Origin: Bacteroidales bacterium UBA5507
GTDB taxonomy: Bacteria; Bacteroidota; Bacteroidia; Bacteroidales; Lentimicrobiaceae
NCBI GenBank assembly: GCA_002426195.1
Contig: DIOT01000038.1
Span: 648-16,594 of the forward strand
Reading direction: 5' to 3'
Length of the DNA stretch: 15,947 bases
In this document: positions 1-7,815 of the stretch, piece by piece
Position numbering within the stretch: the stretch's first letter is position 1
Layout of the letters: every line of letters starts with the position of its first letter
Notes under the pieces: generated by a model
The model's input: only the letters and a program-made list of their open reading frames with translations
Databases searched by the model: none
What the model was told of the DNA's origin: nothing
Made by a program: the position numbers and the translations under genes

Positions 1-689
1 TGCTGGTAGTGCGGTGCATTGTCTCGAGCCTGTGTGGCCAGGTGCTTCGTGAAATCAGCCTCCTCTTTTGTGGAGCATACCAGTGCCCCCCCACCCGATG
101 TGGTGATCATTTTGTTGCCATTAAAGGAGAGGCAGGCAAATTCACCGAAGGTACCGCATTTCTGTCCCTTGTATTCTGCCCCCAGCGCTTCAGCCGCATC
201 CTCCAGCACAGGAATCTCAAACGCACAGGCAATCGTCATGATCTCATCCATCTTCGCCGGCATGCCATAGAGATGCACAGGGATAATCGCCTTCGGCTTC
301 CTGCCGGTCACCCTGATACGGTCTTCAATCGCCTCACGTAACAGCTCCGGATCCATGTTCCAGGTATCCGGCTCACTGTCCACGAACACCGGATTCGCCC
401 CAAGGTACTTGATCGGGTTGGCGCTCGCGCTGAAGGTGAAGCTCTGGCAGATCACCTCATCACCCGGCCCTACCCCAAGCTGTACCAGCGCCAGGTGGAT
501 CGCCGCCGTGCCGGCACTCAGTGCCACAATGTGCTTGTTCTCACCCAGGTAATTCTCCAGGTCTTTCTCAAAACCATCCACGTTGGGTCCCAGGGGCACC
601 ACCCAGTTGGTGTCGAATGCCTCCTGTATAAACTGTTGCTCCTGCCCACCCATATGGGCGAGCGAAAGCCATATTCTTTTGTTGTTCAT
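1..689 (-). CDS. pglE: PLP-dependent sugar aminotransferase, DegT/DnrJ/EryC1/StrS family (PglE-like), 3' end outside window
   Basis: I translated this from the minus strand; it starts at ATG 689-687 and stays open to the window edge (about 229 residues, C-terminal part missing). It begins MNNKRIWLSLAHMGGQEQ. The family's active-site landmarks are present: ALSAGTAAIHLAL (about residues 56-68), the PLP-pyridine Asp in LEDAAEALG (D164), and the internal-aldimine Lys in SFNGNK (K193) followed by a TTSGGG turn. PglE-type enzymes transfer an amino group from glutamate to C4 of UDP-4-keto-6-deoxy-GlcNAc in the cytosol. The ATG overlaps the stop of the upstream PglD-like gene in an ATGA (686-689), indicating translational coupling. 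With the PglF-, PglC- and PglD-like genes just upstream, the bacillosamine pathway is the best role. A different 4-amino-6-deoxy sugar cannot be excluded from sequence alone. Confidence 0.93.
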   Translation of the reverse strand, partial: MNNKRIWLSLAHMGGQEQQFIQEAFDTNWVVPLGPNVDGFEKDLENYLGENKHIVALSAGTAAIHLALVQLGVGPGDEVICQSFTFSASANPIKYLGANPVFVDSEPDTWNMDPELLREAIEDRIRVTGRKPKAIIPVHLYGMPAKMDEIMTIACAFEIPVLEDAAEALGAEYKGQKCGTFGEFACLSFNGNKMITTSGGGALVCSTKEEADFTKHLATQARDNAPHYQ

Positions 690-1294
690 ATATTGATTCT
701 TTTTACGACTCTTGCCGGATTGCCGAGCACAAGTACATTGTCCGGCACATCTTTCATCACCACGGCTCCTGCAGCCACCAGGCTCCACTTGCCAATCTTT
801 ATTCCCGGTATCACCACCGCACCGGCACCGACCTGACTCCCCTCTCCAACCGATACGGCACCGCACAATGTCGCGTTGGGAGAGATATGTACATAATCTT
901 CCAGCAGACAATCGTGATCCACCGATGCGGTAGTATTGATGATGCAATGCTTGCCAATGGATACGCTCGACTGGATTACCGAACCCTGCATCACTACGGT
1001 TCCTTCACCCAGTGAAGTATGTTCAGAGATGATAGCCGACGGATGGATGGCATTGCCGTAACAAATCTCTCCAGGCAAATATTCTACAATCTTCTTGCGG
1101 ATGTGATTCAGCCCAACGGAGATGATTAACTCCTCATCACCCAAACGAATTGGATCAAATGGTCCGAATACGTTGTATTCTAAAAGTTCCTTCACTTCCG
1201 GATTATCGTCAAAAAGCCCCGAGATCTTTTTCCCCGAAGCCTTCAATGAATCGATGATCACCTTGGCGTGACCGCTTGCACCAAACAGATACAT
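686..1294 (-). CDS. pglD: Sugar O/N-acyltransferase, PglD/NeuD family (left-handed beta-helix)
   Basis: This is a 202-residue protein, full length for the PglD family. The N-terminus MYLFGASGHAKVI (1-13) is the nucleotide-sugar-binding GASGHAKV motif. From about residue 82 there are hexapeptide repeats of the left-handed beta-helix fold (for example IGKHCI, VGEGSQVGAGAVV, IGKWSLVAAGAVV). The catalytic His region reads ASVDHDC (H127, D128), with a second conserved His at HISPNA (H136), and the protein ends with the usual GNPARVVKRI. PglD transfers acetyl from acetyl-CoA to the 4-amino group of UDP-4-amino-sugar in the cytosol, giving UDP-N,N'-diacetylbacillosamine. It starts 3 bases after the PglC-like stop and overlaps the downstream aminotransferase start by 4 bases, so the three belong to one operon. 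A NeuD-like O-acetyltransferase is the alternative. Confidence 0.93.
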   Translation of the reverse strand: MYLFGASGHAKVIIDSLKASGKKISGLFDDNPEVKELLEYNVFGPFDPIRLGDEELIISVGLNHIRKKIVEYLPGEICYGNAIHPSAIISEHTSLGEGTVVMQGSVIQSSVSIGKHCIINTTASVDHDCLLEDYVHISPNATLCGAVSVGEGSQVGAGAVVIPGIKIGKWSLVAAGAVVMKDVPDNVLVLGNPARVVKRINI

Positions 1295-1297
1295 ACA

Positions 1298-1903
1298 TTA
1301 ATTTCCTTTAAACGGTTCCATTGTCGCACTGGAATCCGAGCTGATACCCTCACGTTTAAAAACCTTTTGGATGGTCTTCATCAGGATTTTCACATCCAAA
1401 GATAGTGAAACATTGTCCACGTACCACACGTCGTATGCAAATTTCTGCTCCCAGCTGATGGCGTTCCGCCCGTTCACCTGTGCCCATCCGGTGATGCCCG
1501 GCCGCACCTCGTGCCTGCGGCGCTGTGTTTCGTCATATAACGGCAGGTACTGCACCAATAAAGGCCTAGGACCGATCAGCGACATATCCCCTTTGATTAC
1601 ATTCAGCAATTGGGGAATTTCATCCAGTGATGTAGTTCTAACAAACTTTCCGACCTTGGTCAAGCGTTGTGCGTCCGGCAACAAATTACCTGAGGCATCT
1701 TTCCGATCATTCATCGTCTTGAACTTGATCACCCTGAATATCTTCTCATCCTTCCCCGGTCGTTCCTGAAAAAAAAATGCACCTGCCCCACTGTTGGCAA
1801 TGGATAACCAGATCCATAATAACAGAAATATAGGGCTAATGATGATGAACCCCATAAATGCCAAAAAAAAATCGAGAGAACGTTTCAAAAAATATTTATA
1901 CAT
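1298..1903 (-). CDS. pglC: Initiating phosphoglycosyl transferase (PglC-like bacterial sugar transferase)
   Basis: This 201-residue protein has the size of the small monotopic PglC type rather than the WbaP/CpsE type with extra N-terminal membrane segments. It has one N-terminal hydrophobic segment (about 12-36, with SP at 23-24, as in the re-entrant helix), then FFQERPG, KFKTM (61-64), the catalytic Asp-Glu dyad in SLDEIPQ (D94, E95), GDMSLIGPRPLL, and RPGITGWAQVNGRN (134-147). These enzymes move sugar-1-phosphate from a UDP-sugar to undecaprenyl phosphate at the inner membrane, starting each repeat unit. The neighbouring PglF/D/E-like genes suggest UDP-diNAcBac as donor, but this is inference. 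The start ATG at 1903 lies 11 bases after the PglF-like stop. Two nine-base T runs occur in the coding strand (1863-1871 and 1769-1777), an unusual density for a 606-base gene. Confidence 0.94.
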   Translation of the reverse strand: MYKYFLKRSLDFFLAFMGFIIISPIFLLLWIWLSIANSGAGAFFFQERPGKDEKIFRVIKFKTMNDRKDASGNLLPDAQRLTKVGKFVRTTSLDEIPQLLNVIKGDMSLIGPRPLLVQYLPLYDETQRRRHEVRPGITGWAQVNGRNAISWEQKFAYDVWYVDNVSLSLDVKILMKTIQKVFKREGISSDSSATMEPFKGN

Positions 1904-1914
1904 TCTTTTATAAA

Positions 1915-3843
1915 CTATGAAGCTCCCGTTGCTATTTTCTCCAAAAGGCGATCGACTGCCTCAAAGGGTGAATTGATGCTCTGAAACTCAGGTACCATCT
2001 CCTTCATCTTCTTCACAGTGCGCATGTCGTCGTAATCGTACGACACCTTGATCAGATTGTCTATCTGCCTGGATATCTCTGCATATTCATACTCCCTCAC
2101 TTCAGCAATCATGATCTTCTCGTGATGCGTCGGCTTGGTCAGCTCCTTCAGGTTGAGCAGCTCCTCGTAAAGCTTTTCACCGTGACGTAAGCCTGTGAAT
2201 TCGATCTTAACGTTGGGAGTACCGGAAAGACGAATCATCCGTTTGGCCAGATCAAGAATCTTTACCGGCTTGCCCATATCGAAGATGTAGATCTCTCCAT
2301 TGTGCCCCATGGCACCTGCCTCCAACACCAACTGACATGCTTCAGGAATAGTCATGAAGTAACGGATGATCTCGGGGTGGGTCACCGTCACCGGTCCTCC
2401 GTTACGGATCTGATCCCGGAAGAGAGGGATCACTGACCCATTGGATCCCAGCACGTTTCCGAAGCGGGTGGTGATGAATTGAGTGGTGTGCAAACCCGTC
2501 TTCTCCAGGTGCTTGGCCAGCGACTGTACATAGATCTCACAGATACGCTTGGAGCAGCCCATCACGTTGGAGGGGTTTACCGCCTTGTCGGTGGAGACCA
2601 TCACAAACTTGCGGGCGTTGTACTTCACTGCCAGGTCGGCAACGATCTTGGCTCCCAAGATATTGGTCTGCACCGACTCAGATACGTTGTCCTCCATCAT
2701 GGGCACATGCTTGTAAGCCGCCGCATGAAAGATGTACTGTGGACGCGTTCTGGCAAACACCTTTTCCATTCGGGGTGCATTACTGATATCGGCCACGATG
2801 ATCTCCGTGCGAAGGTCGCGCCACCTCTCCTGCAGCTCCAGTCGCATGTTGTGCAGGGGTGTCTCTGCCTGGTCGATTAGAATGATACTGTAAGGATTAA
2901 AAGTTGCGACCTGACGAACGATCTCGCTACCGATGGATCCGGCGGCTCCGGTCACCATAACCCGTTTCCCTTCAAGGTTCTCAGCGATCAGCAGCATGTT
3001 CACCTGAATGGGATCACGTGGCAGAAGATCCTCAATCTGGACATCCTTGATTTGTGCCTTGCTCATCATGGTGCCGCTCCATTCATTCACCGGCACGGTA
3101 GTCAGCAGGGAGATGTTGTGGTCCACAAAATTGACCAGCAAATTGGAGTTCTTGATCTCCTCCATCTTCTGAGGGGAGACGATGATGGTTTTCACATCCT
3201 TCGTCTCGAGCGTACGGAAGAGATTCTCGTCGTTCGCATGTATGGTTACCCCCATCAACTGCTTCCCAATCATATGGTGTTCATCGGAGATAAAGCCCAT
3301 GACTCTGTAGTTGAACTCACTGTTTCCTTTCAGCGCTTTTGCCACACTGATTCCCGCCTGTTTGGTACCATAGATGAACACGTTCACCGGTTTCACACTT
3401 CTGCCGGTGATACTTTCATAGGTCTCCTTCACCAGGATGCGTGAAAAAATCATCAGAAACATGTTCAGGAAGAAGATGGTGATGAAGGTCACATTGCTTG
3501 CAGCAAACGTTGGATCAAAATGGAAAATCACCTGCACTGCGATGAAGGTAAGCAGGTAACCCATCACCAGTGCATAGAAGATTCGCATCAGATCGGTAAA
3601 GGAGGAGAAACGCAGGATCCCGCTGAAGGTACGGAAGGAGACGAAGAAGATGGTGTTGAAGAGGATGAGTAGCAAAGTAAGCGTTATCCCGTCTGCCCTC
3701 ACTTCAGGAGTGAGGCCACTGAAACCATATCTTATCAGGTAGATTGAGATACTGGAGAAAAGGATCATGAGGTGATCAATCAGAAAGATGGAGAATCTCG
3801 ACAACACTCTGTTGGAGAGAAAATTTTCAAAGATCTTACTCAT
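1915..3843 (-). CDS. pglF: Membrane-bound UDP-GlcNAc 4,6-dehydratase (PglF/WbpM/CapD-like)
   Basis: This 642-residue protein has the length of PglF/WbpM. The N-terminus carries about four hydrophobic segments (roughly 15-37, 54-72, 86-108 and 117-136). A CoA-binding-like Rossmann domain follows (NVFIYGTKQAGISVAKAL, about 154-171), then the catalytic short-chain dehydratase domain with TGAAGSIGSEI (298-308) for NAD(P). AAAYKHVPMME lies at 374-384 and STDKAVNP at 417-424. The canonical SDR Tyr is replaced by Met in NVMGCSK (M428, K432), as in the Met-type dehydratases PglF and WbpM. The family converts UDP-GlcNAc to UDP-4-keto-6-deoxy-GlcNAc, the first step to bacillosamine, with the active domain on the cytosolic side. 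It heads the block that continues with the PglC-, PglD- and PglE-like genes. Since a plus-strand gene lies upstream, it needs its own promoter in 3844-3963 or read-through. Its G+C is clearly higher than that of the glycosyltransferase block. Confidence 0.94.
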   Translation of the reverse strand: MSKIFENFLSNRVLSRFSIFLIDHLMILFSSISIYLIRYGFSGLTPEVRADGITLTLLLILFNTIFFVSFRTFSGILRFSSFTDLMRIFYALVMGYLLTFIAVQVIFHFDPTFAASNVTFITIFFLNMFLMIFSRILVKETYESITGRSVKPVNVFIYGTKQAGISVAKALKGNSEFNYRVMGFISDEHHMIGKQLMGVTIHANDENLFRTLETKDVKTIIVSPQKMEEIKNSNLLVNFVDHNISLLTTVPVNEWSGTMMSKAQIKDVQIEDLLPRDPIQVNMLLIAENLEGKRVMVTGAAGSIGSEIVRQVATFNPYSIILIDQAETPLHNMRLELQERWRDLRTEIIVADISNAPRMEKVFARTRPQYIFHAAAYKHVPMMEDNVSESVQTNILGAKIVADLAVKYNARKFVMVSTDKAVNPSNVMGCSKRICEIYVQSLAKHLEKTGLHTTQFITTRFGNVLGSNGSVIPLFRDQIRNGGPVTVTHPEIIRYFMTIPEACQLVLEAGAMGHNGEIYIFDMGKPVKILDLAKRMIRLSGTPNVKIEFTGLRHGEKLYEELLNLKELTKPTHHEKIMIAEVREYEYAEISRQIDNLIKVSYDYDDMRTVKKMKEMVPEFQSINSPFEAVDRLLEKIATGAS

Positions 3844-3963
3844 AATGAGATATAAATTGAAATAACAATTTCAGAAAAAATATTAATACAAATATTTTCA
3901 ATTAGTTTAAACCTACATCTTAAAACTATGTCCTAATATTGTCATTTTGAAAGAAAAATTGTC
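3844..3963. promoter_or_regulatory. Divergent intergenic region between the pglF-like and beta-helix genes
   Basis: These 120 very AT-rich bases separate two divergent starts (3843 minus, 3964 plus), so promoters for both directions are expected here. Near matches to the Bacteroidetes -7 element TAnnTTTG exist on each strand: TCATTTTG at 3942-3949 (plus) and AATATTTG at 3896-3889 (minus). Each has one mismatch and no convincing -33 TTG at the usual distance. A short inverted repeat, TGAAAT-AACA-ATTTCA, sits at 3858-3873. The region marks the switch from about 50% G+C to the AT-rich interior. The promoter role is inferred from gene layout; individual elements are weak. Confidence 0.45.
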
Positions 3964-5514
3964 ATGTTCAAAAAAAGAAATTTTATAATCTTGAATATAC
4001 TGTTACTAACTTCATTAGGAACTGTCTTTCCCCAAAAAACTGTGTATGTAAAAGACTTTGGTGCAATTGGCAATGGAAAGAATGATGACGGTAAAGCCAT
4101 ACAAACAGCTTATAATAGAGCTGAAAAGATCAATGGGACAGTTGTATTTGAGAGAAATAAAAATTATCGTATAACCGGAACCTTATGTATTACATCAAAC
4201 ACTGAAGGTAATGGTTCTACCTTAGTACCGTCTCCCCCACTTGGGAGAGCAATTTATTTCAGTAGAGATGGAATATTGGTAAGCAATTTAAATTTCAAAA
4301 GTAATCATTTAAAATATATCAACATCAACAAAAACAACATAACATTGAAAGGCTGCAAAATTGAGGGTCAAAGTTATTTTATTCTTTTATCGGTAAACGG
4401 TGACAATTTAAAAATCAAGCACTCATCAATAATAAATAATTTCAAGGAAAGAAGTCAATATGCTATTCACTCAATAAGTGGTGTAAGCGGTTTATTGGTA
4501 GAAAACTCCAACATCTATGGAGGAATTTTTTTAGCAAACAATGAGAATAAGAATGCAGGGGATTATCAATTTATCAATAATTATTTTACAGTTAATTATT
4601 CTCATTTACCTCAAGCGATGGTTGTTCAAAATGATGCGTTTTACTTTAGGAGTATCGATGGTGTCCATTTCAATAAAAACACGTTTAATTTTAAAGACAT
4701 TAACAGAGGATTCAAATTTACAGATAAAGGAGAAGGTTCGTTAGCCAATATAAGTAATTTTCCTCCCAATAATATTTATTTTGTATCTAATCATATAAAA
4801 TCAAATTCCATAAACGGTAAACAACTTTTTGATTTTTTCTCAGGCTCTATAAATATAACAATTGTGGAAAATATTATTCGCAGTAAAGGTCATACTTCTG
4901 TCTTCGAGGATAAAACTCAAGTTAATCTCAAGCAAGATAGATCATTCCTTATAAATGATAATACAATTTATTTTGACTACACTCTGTTATTTTTAAGAGC
5001 TAATCCCTCAAATAAATTTATGAAGAGTATTGAGTTTAATAACAATCAACTAATTTATACTTCTGATTCATTCAAAAAATCTATAGATAGAATTTCAGAT
5101 TCAAAAGTAAGTTCAGTTCAAGAGATAAAATTCAATTACCTTTTTGATATATATGATTACGATGAGGTAATCTATACTGACAATAAACTCACTTCGCAGA
5201 AAGCTAAATTAGAATTTGTAGGTCGCTATACATTCCGTTTCATAAATAATAAAAATATTGTTATAAAAAACAGTAATTTCTCTGGTGGCATCAATTTAAA
5301 ATCAGACAATGGTATTGGCAACATTACATTTACAGGAAACAGAATAGATGAATCAAATTTCAAAGAGTCAATAATCGTTTTCGAAGGTGAGGGAATTTAT
5401 AATGTAACACTTAATAATAATAAAGCAACAAAAAGTAACGCAAAATCATTTCTGCCGAATTCGAAGAAGCTTAATATGATTTCCAATAAAAACAACGTCA
5501 TTAGTCTTTTTTAG
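3964..5514 (+). CDS. Secreted right-handed parallel beta-helix protein (pectate-lyase-3 / glycan-active-like)
   Basis: This 516-residue protein has a clear signal peptide (MFKKR, then a hydrophobic stretch to about residue 20, cleavage probably near VFPQ at 21-24), so it should leave the cytosol. The mature N-terminus VYVKDFGAIGNGKNDDGKAI (about 27-46) is the hallmark start of the pectate-lyase-3 / GH28-like beta-helix superfamily. The rest is a succession of Asn-rich coils of 20-30 residues (for example NNITLKGCKIEG, SGLLVENSNIYGG, NNIYFVSNHIKS, NKNIVIKNSNFSGG, GNITFTGNRIDES), as in parallel beta-helices. No specific catalytic residues can be assigned. It is the only plus-strand gene, inside the polysaccharide locus, and its stop overlaps that of the convergent glycosyltransferase. 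Likely roles are lyase, epimerase, hydrolase or binding of the locus's own glycan in the periplasm or at the surface; this is inference. It is as AT-rich as the cassette to its right. Confidence 0.85.
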   Translation: MFKKRNFIILNILLLTSLGTVFPQKTVYVKDFGAIGNGKNDDGKAIQTAYNRAEKINGTVVFERNKNYRITGTLCITSNTEGNGSTLVPSPPLGRAIYFSRDGILVSNLNFKSNHLKYININKNNITLKGCKIEGQSYFILLSVNGDNLKIKHSSIINNFKERSQYAIHSISGVSGLLVENSNIYGGIFLANNENKNAGDYQFINNYFTVNYSHLPQAMVVQNDAFYFRSIDGVHFNKNTFNFKDINRGFKFTDKGEGSLANISNFPPNNIYFVSNHIKSNSINGKQLFDFFSGSINITIVENIIRSKGHTSVFEDKTQVNLKQDRSFLINDNTIYFDYTLLFLRANPSNKFMKSIEFNNNQLIYTSDSFKKSIDRISDSKVSSVQEIKFNYLFDIYDYDEVIYTDNKLTSQKAKLEFVGRYTFRFINNKNIVIKNSNFSGGINLKSDNGIGNITFTGNRIDESNFKESIIVFEGEGIYNVTLNNNKATKSNAKSFLPNSKKLNMISNKNNVISLF

Positions 5515-6638
5515 CTTAAAACCTCCTTGTAAATATTTATAGCTTTGTCAATAGTTATTTCTTTTTTAAACGAATCTAGTACAAGCTGTTTACCATTTTT
5601 CTGTAATTGAGTATTGTCACTTTCTAAAGCAAAATTAATTGTATCAGCAATTGTACGAATATCATTGAGTTCTACAATATAGCCAGTCTCTCCAGGGATG
5701 ACAAGTTCAGGCAAAGCACCTCTATTTGAACTTACTGTTGGTACTTCAAACAATAGACTCTCAAAAACGCCACCCAAGTTTTCCGATTTTGAAAGATAAA
5801 CGAAAAGATCAAAGTTAGAAATTACTTCAAATACATGTCTGTATTCACCAGTAAAAAGAATCCGATCCTTATCAATTTTGGCTGCCATGCGCTTTAACTT
5901 GTCCAAATATTTACTCGAATTACCAAAAGCTCCACCTGCAATTATTAAAACAACATCCTTGCGTTTGGTCAAAATCTGCTCAAAAGCTTTCAGCAGAAAT
6001 TCATGACCTTTAACGCCGGTTTTCTCGTAGAATTTAGGAGCATATATGTAACTTGCAGTGCCAATTAATTTATAGTTCTCAGGTAAGTTATATTTAACTT
6101 TTAGATTATCTACAACCACATCCCCTTTACTTTCGAGTAAATTCAATATATCAACATAGGCATAATTTAAGAACAATCTACTTTTATCAATTCCATTCTT
6201 TCTATACTTGTTAAAAATATATTTTGAAGTTGCTATCCAGTAATCATATTTATTGACACTTTTAATGTCACCCCACTTAAAAAGCCAATTTTCTAAATGT
6301 GCCGGACCAACAACCTGAAATAACCTTGGAATTTTAAATTTCCGTAAAAACAGTCTTGCATACAGAGTCGTTTGTGTAAACCAACTATGAATAATATCAG
6401 GATTATCTTTACTCACGATTTCTCTTAGTATTTTACCTCTTTGAAATATACTAAGATTGAGCTGATAATCAAATTCATATACATTACGGCACAAAACATG
6501 GTATGCATGCGCATGTTTTCCCCCAGGTGGAATAGCAACACTGAAGCTTATGTTTGGATCACGTTTTTTTATTTCTTGCATTAAATGCAAAGCCCAGCCA
6601 GCTCCTTCGCTCGTTTTTATTAAATGGAGAATATGCAT
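5511..6638 (-). CDS. GT4-type glycosyltransferase
   Basis: This 375-residue protein starts at ATG 6638-6636. A longer frame opens upstream at 6722, but it would overlap the previous gene by 83 bases and add residues unrelated to the family. MHILHLIKTSEGAGWALHLM is a normal GT4 start, with the preceding stop (TAG, 6642-6640) only one base away. The N-domain has the glycine-containing acceptor loop (SEGAGWALH). The C-domain has a nucleotide-sugar-binding core: LIGTASYIYAPKFYEK (about 191-206), VLIIAGGAFG (230-239), and SKSENLGGVFESLLFEVPTV (283-302). In the last, the paired glutamates are E286 and E293 (six residues between, against seven in the classical motif). GALPELVIPGETGY follows. It should add one sugar to the lipid-linked repeat on the cytosolic face. 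It is the last gene of the Wzy-GT-GT-GT block; donor and linkage cannot be inferred. Confidence 0.9.
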   Translation of the reverse strand: MHILHLIKTSEGAGWALHLMQEIKKRDPNISFSVAIPPGGKHAHAYHVLCRNVYEFDYQLNLSIFQRGKILREIVSKDNPDIIHSWFTQTTLYARLFLRKFKIPRLFQVVGPAHLENWLFKWGDIKSVNKYDYWIATSKYIFNKYRKNGIDKSRLFLNYAYVDILNLLESKGDVVVDNLKVKYNLPENYKLIGTASYIYAPKFYEKTGVKGHEFLLKAFEQILTKRKDVVLIIAGGAFGNSSKYLDKLKRMAAKIDKDRILFTGEYRHVFEVISNFDLFVYLSKSENLGGVFESLLFEVPTVSSNRGALPELVIPGETGYIVELNDIRTIADTINFALESDNTQLQKNGKQLVLDSFKKEITIDKAINIYKEVLS

Positions 6639-6639
6639 G

Positions 6640-7815
6640 CTATAGATTGTCAACAATATATTTGTAGAATGAATTCCTTCGTTCAGAAAGAATATCCTCT
6701 GTATAGTCTTTTGCTTCATCAAGATTACGCATAGCTTGTTTGTTATAGAAATCTTGGTCTGTAAGTATTTTTTTTATTTTTTTAGAAAGCTCGTCTACAC
6801 TATTCTTTGTTACCAATACCTCCTCATCCAGCAATTCAGGAATCCCTCCAACACGTGTAGCAATACAAGGTAATCCCTCAGCCATGGCTTCAATTACAAC
6901 ACGAGGAAGTCCCTCAGTTTTTGAAGCCAAAACAAAGAGATCTGAATTAGACAATCCAAACTGGACTTCATTTTTATCTACATCACCCTTAAAATTAACA
7001 AATTTATCAATGCCTAACTCTTTAGCCATTAATTCCATCGGTTTTTGGAATTTCCCCCCACCGAGCCACGTTAAAGAGCAGTTTATACCTTCATCATTTA
7101 ATTTTCTTATTGCTTTTAAAACAACATCTGGTGATTTATACATCTGATCTAATGATCCGATTGAAATAATTTGATAAAACTTCTTTATTTGAAGAGTTTT
7201 TGGATATTTGGATAGATTGGATTTATCAAGTTGAACGTTAGATGCAAAAGTTGTAAATTTTGCTTTCCGTGCAGGATATCGTTTTTGCAGAGTATAATTC
7301 GTTACATATAAAACGGCAGTGGCATTCTTTACAACCTGCTTTAACTTTAACATGCTTGCTATTCGAATAAAAGGAAGGAAAATATGTCTTATGCTACCTG
7401 GTGCAAATACATCCCAAGGATCACCGACAACCTCAATTGCATAAGCTTTTTTTACTTTATTCAATTCTGATGCAACAATACTCCCAATATTACCTGGAAC
7501 TCGACAAATAAATCGAGCCTCCATATTATCAATAACAAGTTGTTTTATTAAATTTCTTGTCTGGAAAAATTTCAAAATGAATTCTTTCAGACCAATAAAA
7601 TAAGGTAGCTCTACAACTTTAACATTTTTGTTTAAAGAGATATACTTTAGATTACCAGTGTAATTGTGGACAAACAAAACACGTGCAACCACAAATACTT
7701 CAGTAAAAACATTAAGATACCTTTCCCAGAGTTTCTCATCAAAGGCAGCATTACCATAAATTTTCCCTTCTGCATCTTTGACAAATCGGGCTTCTGTTGC
7801 GAATATTAATCTCAT
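6640..7815 (-). CDS. GT4-type glycosyltransferase
   Basis: This 391-residue protein has a GT-B architecture. The N-terminal half (MRLIFATEARFVKDAEGKIY...) has a GNIGSIVASEL stretch (about 108-118) and VVGDPWDVFAPG (129-140). The C-terminal half has the retaining GT4 signature: QIISIGSLDQMYKSPDVVLK (about 215-234), WLGGGKFQKPM, then ASKTEGLPRVVIEAMAEGLP (297-316) with the E-x7-E pair E301/E309 and VGGIPELL. It would transfer a sugar from an NDP-sugar to the growing undecaprenyl-linked oligosaccharide. Its ATG overlaps the stop of the preceding glycosyltransferase in an ATGA (7812-7815), and the next glycosyltransferase starts one base after its stop, so the three are translated together. No signal peptide or membrane segment is seen. 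Sugar specificity is not predictable here. Confidence 0.92.
   Translation of the reverse strand: MRLIFATEARFVKDAEGKIYGNAAFDEKLWERYLNVFTEVFVVARVLFVHNYTGNLKYISLNKNVKVVELPYFIGLKEFILKFFQTRNLIKQLVIDNMEARFICRVPGNIGSIVASELNKVKKAYAIEVVGDPWDVFAPGSIRHIFLPFIRIASMLKLKQVVKNATAVLYVTNYTLQKRYPARKAKFTTFASNVQLDKSNLSKYPKTLQIKKFYQIISIGSLDQMYKSPDVVLKAIRKLNDEGINCSLTWLGGGKFQKPMELMAKELGIDKFVNFKGDVDKNEVQFGLSNSDLFVLASKTEGLPRVVIEAMAEGLPCIATRVGGIPELLDEEVLVTKNSVDELSKKIKKILTDQDFYNKQAMRNLDEAKDYTEDILSERRNSFYKYIVDNL

Noticed and set aside
9..836. Several plus-strand frames of 65-113 residues
   Set aside because: They are antisense to the aminotransferase and acetyltransferase genes, whose catalytic motifs are intact on the minus strand.
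2479..3444. Plus-strand open frames of about 130 residues (2479-2880 and 3052-3444)
   Set aside because: Both are antisense to the well-supported pglF-like gene, with His/Leu/Val-rich translations typical of shadow frames.
3858..3873. Inverted repeat TGAAAT-AACA-ATTTCA as an operator or terminator
   Set aside because: A six-base AT-rich stem is expected by chance in such DNA and there is no following T run or second copy; kept only as a remark in the intergenic entry.
6639..6722. Longer start for the glycosyltransferase ending at 5511 (ATG at 6722)
   Set aside because: It would overlap the previous gene by 83 bases and add 28 residues with no relation to the GT4 N-terminus; the ATG at 6638 is one base after the previous stop and gives a normal start.
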